Assembly: GCA_020881915.1 (NCBI GenBank)
Contig: JAJFPB010000001.1
Span: 806,001 to 870,000 of the forward strand
DNA length: 64,000 nt
Reading direction: 5' to 3'
Source: Paramyrothecium sp. XJ0827
Lineage: Eukaryota; Ascomycota; Sordariomycetes; Hypocreales; Stachybotryaceae
Both the position numbers and the translations under genes were made by a program. Below the pieces are notes generated by a model that did not search any database, was not told the origin of the DNA, and worked only from the letters and a program-made list of their open reading frames with translations. Below, one piece after another: positions 1 through 10,745 of the stretch (positions are counted from its first letter, which is position 1; each line of letters starts with the position of its first letter).

Positions 1-1638
1 ATCCATTCCCCAGAACACCACGCGCCCTGAGGGATCAGGTCCGAACAAGTATCTGGTGGTGTCTATTTGGGGACGCCCGTCTCGACGCGCTCAGAGCAAG
101 GTCCAGAATGCCAAGTTACGCGAGAAATCAGTGACAAGTGCTGTCCTGGGTCATCAGACTTCTAGGAGCAAGGCGAAAGGGAGCCTCGCTGATGGTAGGC
201 ACCTCAAGTCTCTCTCCATTGCTGGCATATTCCACACCTTGTTTACTTCATCCACATTAGAGATGACAGCTTAACAGCGAATAACTATTGTAATCTAGAC
301 AAAAAAGAGTGCTAGCTTCCGGCTGACCCGGATGTGTGACAGTTTGATACATGGCCCTGGCCTCCAAGTCAAGAGACATGACACTGCATACCGAGTAATA
401 CACTCATGTTGCACAGAATGGCAGTAAGATTGTGACCAACATACCACACCCTTCCTAACCGATAATAAGGCTAGATAGTGTGCACTCATTCGATCTTGGG
501 AGAGGCTTGAACTTGGTAACAAGAAGACGTAGATTCCGTGCCTAACGTGCTAAGGAGGAAGCTATGCCTGCGTACTTACAAATAAAGATTTTAGAGACCT
601 CGGATTAAGCTCTAAGAGCTATAGGGTAGCTAAAGCAAGACGCATTTCCTCTGCTCCCCAATCACAGTAGGTGCCGGTAAACTTGTGCATATTTTCTTTT
701 TAAGGATAAATCCCACTGCCCAGTCGCCTGACTCCCGTGCCTGTATAGCGTTCTTCAAGGTAGGCTTGGATGTCCCTCTTTGCCGATCCGGAAGCAACTA
801 GGGATGCGGTATTTTACAATGGTCAAGTCCGGTCCGACAATGACCCATTTCATGGTCTTAAGTCCTCTCTTTTGGCTTTGACGCCTGTCGATCAACTGCC
901 GTCCAATCTCTGTGGCGCTCACTACTTGGAAAACTTGGCTGGCTAGTTCGTCGGCAATGGACCGACTCCCTCCCAACCACCAGCCCTGCCTGCTGACCAA
1001 GGCGGCTTTACCCACCTCGCGCAGCTCTAGTGCCATGCGATGACGTTCCAATTCTCCTCTTTGTTTCCCTCTTGACCCCGCAATTGTTCGAATTCTCCGC
1101 ACTTGGCGGCGGCTCTGCGGGGTTGAGATGGTGGCTTGTCCGGTTCGAGAAGCTCACCTGCCCGAAGGCATCCCCGAGAGTTACCCCGTTTGTAATGGCT
1201 CCCGCTGCCACAGCACGACTCCCTTACGTCGTTCGTCCATCATTGAGACTGATATTCAAGGGATCGTCCTCGAGCGTACGGGCTTGCCGTTCTACCGAGT
1301 CAACTCAGCATCGAAAGGCTGCATCGCTGCAGCACTAGCCTTCCCCACAACCCCATGGGCGCGTCGTCCGGCTTCTTTGTCATTACGTCCGATCGGCACA
1401 AGTTCTCGGTTTTTACCGGGGTAAAATTTTGGATCGACATGGGGAAGCGCATGCACAGCACCGGCGATGAGGCCCTTTCGGGGAGATGCGACCGAGATGC
1501 CGCCTTGCGGTTGCATGTCACCGTTGCATCCGGATGGTAATTTAAGTCTGCGAGCTCCCTCGAGCTCTCCAGCTTCAGGAAGCCCCAGGTCCTTCCCACT
1601 TTCCGTCTTGATCTTGACTCGGGAGCCGTTCAGAAAAG
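1..1638. other. Intergenic, no gene recognised
   Basis: The open frames here are short, overlap on both strands and show no family motif or plausible splice pattern. The final few hundred bases should carry the promoter and leader of the alpha-galactosidase gene that starts at 1639; I see no clear TATA box there. Confidence 0.5.
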
Positions 1639-4027
1639 ATGCGCTTCTTCTCAACTAGCGGCCGGTTCTCGGCTGCAGCATGCGCCTTGCAGCTTTGCTC
1701 TGTGAACGCGCAGAACTCCTCCTCCTCCTCAAACGGTAAGCGTTTGTCTTCTGTCCGCCTTCCATTAGCTCCTTCAAGACTAACTCTATTCTCTCCTAAG
1801 CTATTGTTGTTGATGGAACGTCATTCGCCTTGAATGGTGACAATGCGTCCTACCGCTTCCACGTCGACAACACCACTGGCGACCTCATCACAGATCATTT
1901 CGGTGGTCCAGTCACCGAGGATGGCATTGATGCAGAGATTGGCCCCGTTCAAGGCTGGGTAACTCTGCTCGGCCGCGTCAGGCGCGAATTCCCCGATACT
2001 GGCAGAGGTGATTTCCGAACACCCGCCGTTCAAATCCGACAGGGCCAGGGCACCACCGTCAGCTACTTCCGATATCAGTCGCACACTGTCGTCGATGGCA
2101 AGCCGCCTCTGAAAGGCCTGCCGTCCACCTTTGGCGAGGACGGAGACGTTTCTACGCTGATTGTGCATCTGTACGACAACTACAGCTCAGTCGCCGCCGA
2201 CCTCACCTACTCCATCTTCCCCAAGTACGACGCCATCGTACGAAGCGTCAACCTCACCAACCGGGGCAACGGCACAATCCATATCAACAAGTTGACCAGC
2301 TTCAGCCTCGATCTGCAGAACGATGAGCTTGACATGCTTCAAATTCAGGGTGATTGGGCCCGAGAGGGCATGCGACATCGGCGAAAGGTCGACTACGGAT
2401 CTCAAGGGTAAGGATCACAATCTGGCGTAGTCAAAAACTCCTGTGCTTTCTTCAGTCACTAATTGCAGCCGCTGCATACAGATTCCAAAGTTCAACTGGG
2501 TTCTCTTCCCATCTTCACAATCCTTTCGTTGCTTTGATTGACCCTACTGCGACTGAGTCCACCGGTGATGCATGGGGCTTCTCCCTGGTCTACACCGGCT
2601 CTTTCGCAGTTGAGGTTGAGAAGAGCACACAAGGTCTTACGCGAACAACCATCGGTCTCAACCCCCTCCAGTTCGAGTGGCCCCTCCGACCCGGCGAGAG
2701 CTTCATTTCTCCTGAAGCCGTGGCTGTGTTTTCGGACTCGGGCGTCGGCGGCATGTCCCGAAAGTTCCACAAACTGTACCGCAACCACCTGATCAAGAGC
2801 AAGTTCGCCTCTGAGCCTAAGCCTCCCCTGCTGAACAGCTGGGAGGGCCTGGCTTTCGACATCAACCAGACTTCCGTCTACAAGCTCGCGCAAGAGTCTG
2901 CCGAACTTGGCGTAAAGCTGTTCGTCCTCGACGACGGTTGGTTCGCGAATGGCGTGAACGCCCGCGTGAACGATACTCGTGGTTTGGGAGACTGGGACGT
3001 CAACACCGACCGCTTCCCCGAAGGCTTGACTCCTCTTATTGAGAACATCACGAACCTGGAGGTCGCCAATTCTTCAGAGAAGTTGCAATTTGGTCTCTGG
3101 TTCGAGCCCGAGATGGTCAATCCTCTGTCAGAGCTCTACCAAGAACACCCTGAGTGGGTTCTCCGCTCTGGCGATTACCCGGAGACTGTGATGCGCAGTC
3201 AGCTCGTTCTCAACGTCGCGTTGCCTGAAGTCCAGGAGTTCATCATTGAGTCCGTTGCCAAATACCTCCGAAGTGCACCCATCACCTTCATCAAGTGGGA
3301 CAACAACCGCGGTATCCACGAGACGCCTGATCCTAACCTTGGTCACCGCTACATGCTCGGGCTCTATCGCGTATTCCAGAACTTGACAACGGACTTCCCC
3401 GATGTCATCTGGAACGGCTGTGCTTCAGGCGGTGGTCGATTTGACCCTGGTGTCCTCCAGTACTTCCCTCAGATCTGGACTAGCGACGACACCGACGCGG
3501 TTGAGCGTATCTCGATCCAATTCGGCACCTCGCTGGTATACCCACCTGCATCCATGGGGGCCCATGTTTCGCACGTGCCAAACTGGGCGACTAACCGCGA
3601 AACCCCTGTGCACTTCCGTGCTCATGTTGCGATGATGGGCGGCTCCTGGGGTATTGAGCTCGACCCTGCTGACCTGGACGAGGACGAGAGGGAGGAGCTC
3701 CCGGGACTCATCAAGCTTTCTGAGAGGGTCAGCCCCATTGTCATCACTGGAGACATGTATCGCCTCGCCTTGCCAAGCGAGACCAATTATCCTGCCGCAA
3801 TCTTCATCTCCGAGGATGGCAACCAGGCCGTCTTCTTTGCCTTCCAGATTCGCGCGACCATCAACAACTCTTGGCCTCGTTTCCGACTTCAGGGTCTTGA
3901 CAAGGATGCCAAGTACAAATTCAACGATACGCAGGTGCTCTCCGGAGCTACATTGATGAACCAGGGCGTGCAGATCCGTTTCCAGAACGAATTTGATAGC
4001 GAGGTCATCTTTTTGGAAAAGCAATAG
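1639..4027 (+). CDS. aglC: Secreted GH36 alpha-galactosidase (AglC-like)
   Basis: Three exons (1639-1735, 1801-2407, 2482-4027) give a 749-residue protein. It should hydrolyse terminal alpha-1,6-galactose from raffinose-type sugars and galactomannan outside the cell. Seen: an N-terminal signal peptide ending near residue 24 (VNA-QN); a Ser-rich stretch; the GH36 N-terminal beta-sandwich starting at [13 protein letters not shown]; the barrel motif LDDGWF; the nucleophile context IKWDNNRG (Asp near residue 508); and WTSDDTD (acid/base Asp near 570). Both introns have clear donors (GTAAGC, GTAAGG), and the join at 2407/2482 restores a conserved Gly-Phe. Length and motif order match the fungal AglC group of about 750 residues. 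Many Asn-X-Ser/Thr sites fit secretion. The next gene converges on it with only 163 bp between stops. Family assignment is secure; substrate preference is inferred. Confidence 0.93.
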
Positions 4028-4190
4028 ATATTACGCATCTAAATCAAAAGTCGTTAAATTCTTATCAATTGCCATGTTGGGAACTTCTTGTGATATGTAT
4101 GTGTCAAGCGATTGATATACTACCACTCATGGTACCTCTCGAGCCTAAAGCAGGATACCAAAGTGCCAGTGAATCCCTCAATGATCGGCA

Positions 4191-5487
4191 TCACGCAGTA
4201 ACTATCGAGTAAACCAGCTTCTCAGCACTAATTGGCTTCATGTAGTCCTCGGTCCTGTTTAATCTTTTTCGGTCCGTTACTGAGCCGCCCCCGAGCAATG
4301 CAAAGCCATCAGGGACTACACGTGATAGTCCGCCGGGCATTTGACGGACTGGGTTGGGTATTAATCTTATCTCTCCAGCACGACCCTCAGAACCAAGCCA
4401 GTTGAAGAAGGCTGCAGCAAATTTCCGAGCCTCTGGGTTTGCGGGATTCGAGGCACCTGTGACAGTTAGTCAGTTGTGTTTGAGCAACATTGTAGATTTT
4501 CGTCCCGTACCATCGTATTCAATGTCAGCTCCAAGGCCTTCCCAGACTACACCGTATTGCGGTTTAACTCTAAGGCCCTCTGTCTCATATTGGCCACCTA
4601 CTGGTGTACGAAATACGGCAAGCTTGGCATCATGACTCAGTGTGCTATGCACCTTGGCCACGGTGCTGCCTTCGGAAATTGTGTCAAACGCGTAGTCAAT
4701 ACCCTGGGCACCAGTAGCCTCGACAACGGCCGCCTCCCATTCAGAGTCACGATAGTCAACTAGTTTGTAGTATCCATATGGTTGTCCGCGAAGCAGATCA
4801 TGTTTCGAAGCACTCGCCGTTCCGATTAACCGGATATCGCGGCCAGATGCCAGTGCGGATGCATGCACCAGCTGGGCGATGTATAGTCCCAGTGAAGTAG
4901 ATCCACCGTATATTAGGACGTATACAGGTTCATTGTTGTGTGTTTTGTCTTGCACCTGCGACTCAAAGAAAGGCGCAGGCAGGGCTAGACGACCAAACAC
5001 AGCCTGGGCAGCAGTGAGGCCGCACATGCTGATTGTTGACGCCGCTTCAAGTGACATGTCTTCTGGGACTACCCACACGAGATCATACGATGCCGTAACA
5101 TACTCGGCGAAGGCTCCGGGTCGGTCGTTCACGGAACAAGCTAGATGTCGAAATCAGACAAGTCGCATGTTGAAATTCAATGGTCTTACCACCCTGCAGA
5201 AACCCAGCAACGCGAGCGCCTTTCTTAGCTCGAGGATCAGATACGTCTACCAGGTCCTCATTTGCGCCCACGACAACACCAGCGAAGTCGGTGCCGATTA
5301 TGCGCCTGTCCTGGACAGCGATCGGTTGGCTGACAAATAGCTCATCCACGGGGTTGAGAGCTACGTAATGAACGCGAATCAAAATTTCGCCAGGTCCTGG
5401 AGTTGGTACTGCAACGTCGCTGAGCTTCACTTGTGTAGTTGCTGGGCTCAAAACAAGTGCCTTCATGGTAGTGGTAGTGGTCGCCAT
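4191..5487 (-). CDS. Zinc-type MDR oxidoreductase, trans-enoyl-reductase-like
   Basis: Reverse-strand exons 5487-5190, 5140-4511 and 4456-4191 encode 397 residues. The protein is a medium-chain dehydrogenase/reductase of the fungal group that includes the stand-alone enoyl reductases partnering polyketide synthases (LovC/ApdC type). Seen: the N-terminal GroES-like fold (PGPGEILIRVHYVALNPVD, then GTDFAGVV), the segment DRPGAFAEY, the NAD(P)-binding motif YGGSTSLGLYIAQL, and the C-terminal signature PISAEKLVYSI four residues from the end. There is no structural-zinc cysteine cluster, as usual for this branch. Start: ATG at 5487 was chosen; an in-frame ATG at 5466 (MKALVL) is equally plausible because many relatives begin there. 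A TATA box lies at 5604-5609. No PKS, NRPS or other pathway gene is next to it, so the substrate is unknown. Confidence 0.88.
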
Positions 5488-5603
5488 TGGGAGTGTGATG
5501 CCGCGGGGGTTGCACGAGCTGTTGGTGTGATGACAAGTGAAGTCTCGAAGAATCCTGCCTTGCATTACTTTTACTCCTCAAGTGTTCGCCGTGGAGGGCC
5601 TGC

Positions 5604-5609
5604 TTTATA
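5604..5609 (-). promoter_or_regulatory. Probable TATA box of the enoyl-reductase-like gene
   Basis: On the reverse strand this reads TATAAA, about 117 bp before the ATG at 5487, a normal spacing for a filamentous-fungal promoter. Motif match only. Confidence 0.45.
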
Positions 5610-5807
5610 CATATCGATATCTAGATAATATGGCTTATCATGTCAATGCGCCCTGCGGCCAAGAGGTAGAGGCTGCCCCTGAGACCAGATTATGTGGGCC
5701 TGCTTACGAGCGGAAGTGCCCCCAAAAATGGGCTCCGTATCCGCTTTTTGTCAGCAGGATCGGACCTCGGCTTAACTACCTAGTAGCTTACCCAGCGTAT
5801 TTTAAAA

Positions 5808-5900
5808 GGGATATAACAGTAATATTACCATTTTAATCACTAAAAAGACTAACTATAATACTATTTAGTGATTAAAACGGTAATATTAGTGTCTTATCCC
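5808..5900. repeat. 93 bp inverted repeat (MITE-like or foldback)
   Basis: Two 25 bp arms (5820-5844 and 5864-5888) are reverse complements with one mismatch, around a 19 bp loop. Complementarity continues more weakly outward to GGGATA at 5808-5813 and TATCCC at 5895-5900. The arms are AT-rich (motif TAATATTACC). No target-site duplication is evident. It could be a small foldback transposon remnant or simply a strong hairpin. Confidence 0.6.
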
Positions 5901-6637
5901 GGACAAGACACCAGGGGTGGGCTCATAGGTACGGTTCAGCCTCATTCACTTCGAACCAGCCACAGCTTACGGTTACCTACTTAGCATACGAACCTGCGCT
6001 ATGCTGAGCAACCTAGGCATAGTCCAATCTTCAGTGATATATTATCGCAAATTGGCCATTTTGTAAATTAGAACATATGTTAAGCATAATATCCTGAGAT
6101 TGGCAAAATTCCCTCAAGGGGAAGATGTGCCAACACTTTTGATACCTGGTCAAAGGCACCCCATTAGACATGAAACTTCGTACCGGTCTCGAGAAGTGCT
6201 AGGTTATACTCCATACATCGTCTCAGAAGCACCAAACTTTCTTGATTTCGTACGATAATATACCCCGTTACATAAACAAGACTAGGCGAGGACAACGGCT
6301 TGGCTCCAACCTCATCGTGCTAGATCTTGATTGCTCCCATGCTTCAAAGCAGTTGCCGGAGGTTGCAATATCAACGACCGAAGCCGTGATGATTGAGAAT
6401 TGAACTAACACGTAAGCATATTTCGTATGAGAGGGCAACCGAGCTCTTCGTATCATGATCCGGTTTCCATACTGGAGATAAGGGGCCCACTATGGTCAGG
6501 GGGAGGTAATACATGACCCTATTTACCCACTATGTTAACCTTTCTCTCCTCAGAAGCAATAGCTAAATTGTATTTCTTCTGCTTTAACGATAGATGGAAA
6601 GCAGCGTCCGAATATATTAATCTAGCAAGCTGGGATA

Positions 6638-8488
6638 CTACTTGTCTCCAACAGCAGCACCCTGTTCTAACAGCAACTGTAAGATAGACTCATGTTGTTC
6701 TGTAAGAGCATATGAAGGCAACATCTGATCATGTCCATCTATCAAATCGGGTCTGACACTCTTCTCGTGCAGCAGCTGCACAAAGGATTTTCGCCATGTT
6801 TCAACAGCATATGAAGTTGGCGTTCGACCTTGTATATCCTTCGCGTTGGGTTTGGCCCCTTTCTTAAGCAGCCGCTGCACAATAGACACATACCCTTTTT
6901 CAACAGCATATGAAAGCGGTGTTCGACCTTGTACATCCGTTAAATCAACCTCAACTCCCTTCTCAAGCAGAAGCTCGACAGCAGATTCATGCCCCTGTTT
7001 AGTGGCATATGAAAGTGCTGTTCGACCTACTATATCCGTGATATCGGTATTGGCCCCTTTCTTAAGCAGAAGTCTGATAGCAGACTTGTGTCCCTGTTCA
7101 GCGGCATACGAAAGTGCTGTTCGACCTTGTACGTCTGTTGAATCGGCCTCAACTTTATCAAGCAGAAGCTCGACTTCAGATTCATGCCCCTGTTTAGCGG
7201 CATATGAAAGTGCCGTTCGACCTCCTATATCCGTTAAATTGGCCTCAACTCCCTTCTCAAGCAGAAGCTCGATAGTTGACTCATGCCCCTGTTCAGCAAT
7301 ATACGAAAGTGCTGTTCGACCCTGCTCGTCCATCCACTTGAGGGCAACGCCCCGATTGATCAATGTCTCTGTAGCGGATATCATCCCTTTTGAAGCAACC
7401 CACAATATTGGCTTTTGGGCTTTGAATCGTAATACATCCAAAAGCTGTTGGATTGACTGTAATTTGAAGTAAGGAGTTAAGATGCTATCGCAACCATATA
7501 GGAAGCGAAGGGTATTATCCACAACTTCAACCTCCGACCTCCCATAGTCAGGGTATATAATATCAGAGTTATTTGCATCCGATGATATTCCGAGTAAGGC
7601 ATATATCATGTCTCGTGGGTCAGATGCTTCACTTCCACCAAACTTCTTCAGGAGGGTATGGAGATCCACATTCAGGGGAACCCCAGAATCCCTTTTTCGA
7701 AGGTCAGGCATCAGGTCTAGAACCGCTTGGCAATGTGAATCCGGTTGTATATCAAGAAGGAGCGGGGCCATAGGAAGAAAGCGTGCTAGAACGGATCTCG
7801 ATCCGCAACATACCATAGCGGCTTTAGCGTTGGCCACTTCTTGCAAAATCCAAACTCTCTTAAACCACGGTCGGGCCAGAACAGACCGCAGACCCTCACG
7901 TTGTAGGGTCGCTAGGCCCGGATGTCGTTCGTATAAGGTCGGTTGGAGTTCTGTCCAAATGTCCACCCAACGTTGATCTGCACGGCTCCAACTTCTACAT
8001 GTATACTGCCTGCTCTTTTCTTGTAACTGTCGCATGGAATCGATGAAGACGTTGATCTCGTATGTGGATGAGCCCAACCAGAAAATGACTTGATCAGCTT
8101 GTTTGTATATGTCTCCCATCTGTTTGACCTGGTGACCCCGCTCTTCCGTATGGTTTTGATCAATACAAATAGCATCTACCCATAATATACGATCCTGGTC
8201 TAGTAGACGGAGATGATAAAGAGCCGAGTGCAGATTTGCAGTCACATCTAGTGTTTTTCCGTTCACTTCTATGTGGTGATCGAATGTAGGTTGACCCCAT
8301 GTGTAGGATAACGCTTCGTAAGAAATTGAATGTTCCCTTTGATCAAGCCGGGCTTCAAAAAGCTCGCAGGATATGAAGTCGCTATCTCCTTTTGAAAGAC
8401 GGAGAAGTCGGAAAGTACACTCATTGAGATTGATAGGATCGTATTTAAACGACTCCATATCTGGACCGATAAAAGAATGGTTGAGCAA
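6638..8488 (-). CDS. HET-domain protein with seven ankyrin repeats
   Basis: A single-exon gene of 616 codons. The N-terminal half is a HET (heterokaryon incompatibility) domain: YEALSYTWG at about residue 57, then LWVDAICIDQ at 102-111, then GLRSVLARPWFKRVWILQE, the usual motif order. HET domains trigger regulated cell death in fungal non-self recognition and resemble TIR domains. From about residue 385 to the end lie seven ankyrin units of 33 residues (core GRTALSYAAEQGHES); the first four are strikingly alike in protein and DNA, and the second lacks one residue. No NACHT or NB-ARC domain lies between the two halves, so this is a HET-ANK architecture, not a full NLR. Start: ATG at 8488; an in-frame ATG at 8458 (MESFKYDPI) is as likely. 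Ligand and allelic behaviour are unknown. Confidence 0.9.
   Translation of the reverse strand: MLNHSFIGPDMESFKYDPINLNECTFRLLRLSKGDSDFISCELFEARLDQREHSISYEALSYTWGQPTFDHHIEVNGKTLDVTANLHSALYHLRLLDQDRILWVDAICIDQNHTEERGHQVKQMGDIYKQADQVIFWLGSSTYEINVFIDSMRQLQEKSRQYTCRSWSRADQRWVDIWTELQPTLYERHPGLATLQREGLRSVLARPWFKRVWILQEVANAKAAMVCCGSRSVLARFLPMAPLLLDIQPDSHCQAVLDLMPDLRKRDSGVPLNVDLHTLLKKFGGSEASDPRDMIYALLGISSDANNSDIIYPDYGRSEVEVVDNTLRFLYGCDSILTPYFKLQSIQQLLDVLRFKAQKPILWVASKGMISATETLINRGVALKWMDEQGRTALSYIAEQGHESTIELLLEKGVEANLTDIGGRTALSYAAKQGHESEVELLLDKVEADSTDVQGRTALSYAAEQGHKSAIRLLLKKGANTDITDIVGRTALSYATKQGHESAVELLLEKGVEVDLTDVQGRTPLSYAVEKGYVSIVQRLLKKGAKPNAKDIQGRTPTSYAVETWRKSFVQLLHEKSVRPDLIDGHDQMLPSYALTEQHESILQLLLEQGAAVGDK
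6641..7333 (-). repeat. Coding tandem repeats of 96-99 bp (ankyrin units)
   Basis: Seven consecutive units encode the ankyrin repeats of the HET protein. The three-codon core for GRT recurs near 6919, 7020, 7119, 7216 and 7314. The unit between about 7119 and 7216 is one codon short. The inner units share long identical DNA stretches, while the two C-terminal units (near 6650-6830) have diverged. Confidence 0.8.
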
Positions 8489-9416
8489 TAATGGAGATGA
8501 AGCATTAAAGAAGGACTATCAAGGGCTGAGAACAGGAGCCCAGATTCATGTCCAAGGCCTGACCGCCCTAGGTTCTGATATCGACGACAAAGCTTATCTC
8601 GGACGGGTTCAACCACGCTATTGGTGCGGCTAAAAGCAGGCCGCAAACTGATGTGGAGTTGGCGTCAAAAAGATTGTATTACTGCCTGTAGCATGTTGGT
8701 ACGGAGATTGATAGCTCTGGACATGAATTGATCAAGAGACTCACAAACGATATAATAGGGGTTTGTTATTGCCGTTGATCTGTTATGACGCCGAGTGTTC
8801 GGGTTGGAGAACCATTAAAAGTATTTGTAGAGCGTCGACAACAACATGAGAGCCGCCACGTTTCAGTATTGTAGTGAGGCTCTGCGGGTGGCGCTAAGAA
8901 AAAGCCTCATTGCTGCCTAATGCTACGCTGCCTTGATCTGACACCATGGCGGCTGCCATTTGCCCAATGGTCAAACTTATTGGATCGCAACAAGAATGAA
9001 TGGTATGTATCTATCCACTCTTGAAATTGCAGAAGCTCCCGCGGGCAATCAGTGGCTAACCCCTATGCCTATCTAAACTACCTCGTTACTGAAATGCTTG
9101 GCACCAGTATATAATAACAGCCCGATTCTGAGGTATTATCAAAGTGTCAACGGAGTTAGTGCCGTGCAATCCATGCTTTAATGAGTCCACTCGCAGAACA
9201 ACCTTCATTGCGCCATTCCTCTGAGCATGGTGTTTACGAAGGATCGCTCGAGTCCAAGACTGTGTTGCAGGATCAACCTGAATCTATTCAAAGATCGTGA
9301 AGACAATTCTTGTCTGGGTATATACTCGGCTTCTAGCCTCTCAATATGTACAAGCAAAACCTTCATCAAGTCGAGGCATTGCCTCCACGCTTCACACGAC
9401 TCTCCAACTGCACCAT
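8489..9416. other. Intergenic, no gene recognised
   Basis: The left part should be the HET gene promoter and leader; the right part is the 3' flank of the pectate lyase. No coding motif, RNA gene or repeat stands out. Confidence 0.5.
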
Positions 9417-10565
9417 CTAAGCCAAAGTAGCTCCCGCCTGGGACTTGACGAGCTCGCACACAGTGCTGGCGGCGTCGACACTAATTCAATTGTTAGGCAT
9501 GGCTCCTTTGTGATTGGTGAAATACTGTGACTTACGTGTACTCGTAGGGAGGAGTGAAGCTGCCCTCCTGAGTGATCTGGATGTCGCTGTTCTCGAAGAT
9601 GTTATCGCGCTCAGTGGCAAAGCCTTCCTCAGCGCTGTCGAGGTTGGTGATGATGGCACGCTTGACGTTGGTGAAGGAGTTGCCCTCGACGAGGACCTGG
9701 GCACCCATGCGGGAGTTGACACCAGAGGTAGGGATATCCTCGTAGCAGGAGCTGAAAATGTGGGCAGTGCCGAATCGGATCGAAGGAGCACGGCTGTTGA
9801 TCTTGCTCCAGTGGTTGTGGTGGTAAGTGACCTTGAGGGCACCCTCATCTGTGCTGGCGCTGCTGTCGGAGTGGCCGAACAGGCTGGCCTTCCAGTGGTC
9901 GTGGAACTTGGTCCAGGAGATGGTGACGAAGTCGGAGCCACGCTTGGCGTCGACGAGACCGTCATAGCGGTCCTTGTCGCCGACCATGCCTTCGTTGGAG
10001 ACGTCGCAGTGGTCAACCCAGACGTAGGACGAGGACTCAATTTCGATCAGGTCCTTGCCATCAGGAGGCTTGCTCATGACCAGGTTCCTGATGATGACAT
10101 TCTCGGCCTTCTTGACACGGAGGCCACCGCCGACCATGCCTGTATTGTTGTTAGTGATGATGTCGCTTCAGGACAGCCTATACGATTGTGCTTACCAGAA
10201 TCGCCTCCAGCGCCAGTGATGGTGGTGTCAGAGGGAACGTCGAGGACACCACAGCCGGAGAGCATGCCGGAAATGGTGATGACACCGCCCGAGGACAAAG
10301 CGGACGTGAGCTCTTCGCAAGAGGTCACAGTCGTAGCAGCGCCAATGCCACCACCAGTGGTGCCAGCAGCAAAGCCAATGGGGCCCTCTCCGTCACCAGT
10401 GCGGACGGGGCCGGTAGGGACCGGAGTAGGTGCGGAAGAAGCGATAGGGGTTCCGGCGGGGACCGAAGCAGAGGGAGTCGCGGCGGCGCCCGAAGGAGCA
10501 ACAGAGGAAGCGTCCTTGCAGGCGAGGACCGCAGGAAGAAGAGACAGAAGAGCGTAGGCGTGCAT
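9417..10565 (-). CDS. Secreted pectate lyase, polysaccharide lyase family 1
   Basis: Exons 10565-10196, 10139-9536 and 9480-9417 encode 345 residues. The enzyme should cleave de-esterified homogalacturonan by beta-elimination, using calcium, outside the cell. Seen: a signal peptide of about 15 residues (LLSLLPAVLA), then a roughly 50-residue Pro/Ser/Thr/Ala-rich segment, then the right-handed beta-helix with NVIIRNLVMS, the PL1 motif YVWVDHCDVSN, the DGLVDAKRGSDFVTISWTKF strand region, and RAPSIRFGTAHIF carrying the catalytic Arg. The last exon supplies only VDAASTVCELVKSQAGATLA, matching the usual PL1 C-terminus after PPYEYT. Both introns have consensus ends (donors GTAAGC and GTAAGT). The low-complexity N-terminal segment is not attached to a binding module. 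A TATA box lies at 10739-10745. Confidence 0.93.
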
Positions 10566-10738
10566 CTTGATTGGTTGTTTGTTTGCTGTAGCTAGCTTGT
10601 TTGGTAGTTGAGAAGAAAGAAGGGACGGCGCTGCCGTAATGAGAGACGAAGGTAAAATGGAAGAAAAGTAAAGAATGAAGTGAACTGGGTTGAACGAAAG
10701 AGGTCAAGAGAAGCCTCTGGGACGGCAGTCAAGGAAAG

Positions 10739-10745
10739 TTATATA
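10739..10745 (-). promoter_or_regulatory. Probable TATA box of the pectate lyase gene
   Basis: Reads TATATAA on the reverse strand, about 175 bp upstream of the ATG at 10565. Motif and spacing only. Confidence 0.4.

Larger units (their letters stand above)
5488..6637. other. Intergenic, AT-rich, with a palindromic element
   Basis: This 1.15 kb between two reverse-strand genes holds the promoter of the enoyl-reductase-like gene on its left, the 93 bp inverted repeat at 5808-5900, and about 700 bp of AT-rich sequence with no credible frame. The right end should hold the 3' UTR of the HET gene. Confidence 0.5.

Noticed and set aside
755..1102. 115-codon reverse frame at the left end
   Set aside because: Overlapped by several other frames, no recognisable motif, and no promoter or splice support.
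9514..10557. 347-codon forward frame opposite the pectate lyase
   Set aside because: It is the antisense of the PL1 exons and their introns; composition is Val/Asp/Gly-rich as expected from a mirrored GC-rich gene, with no family motif.
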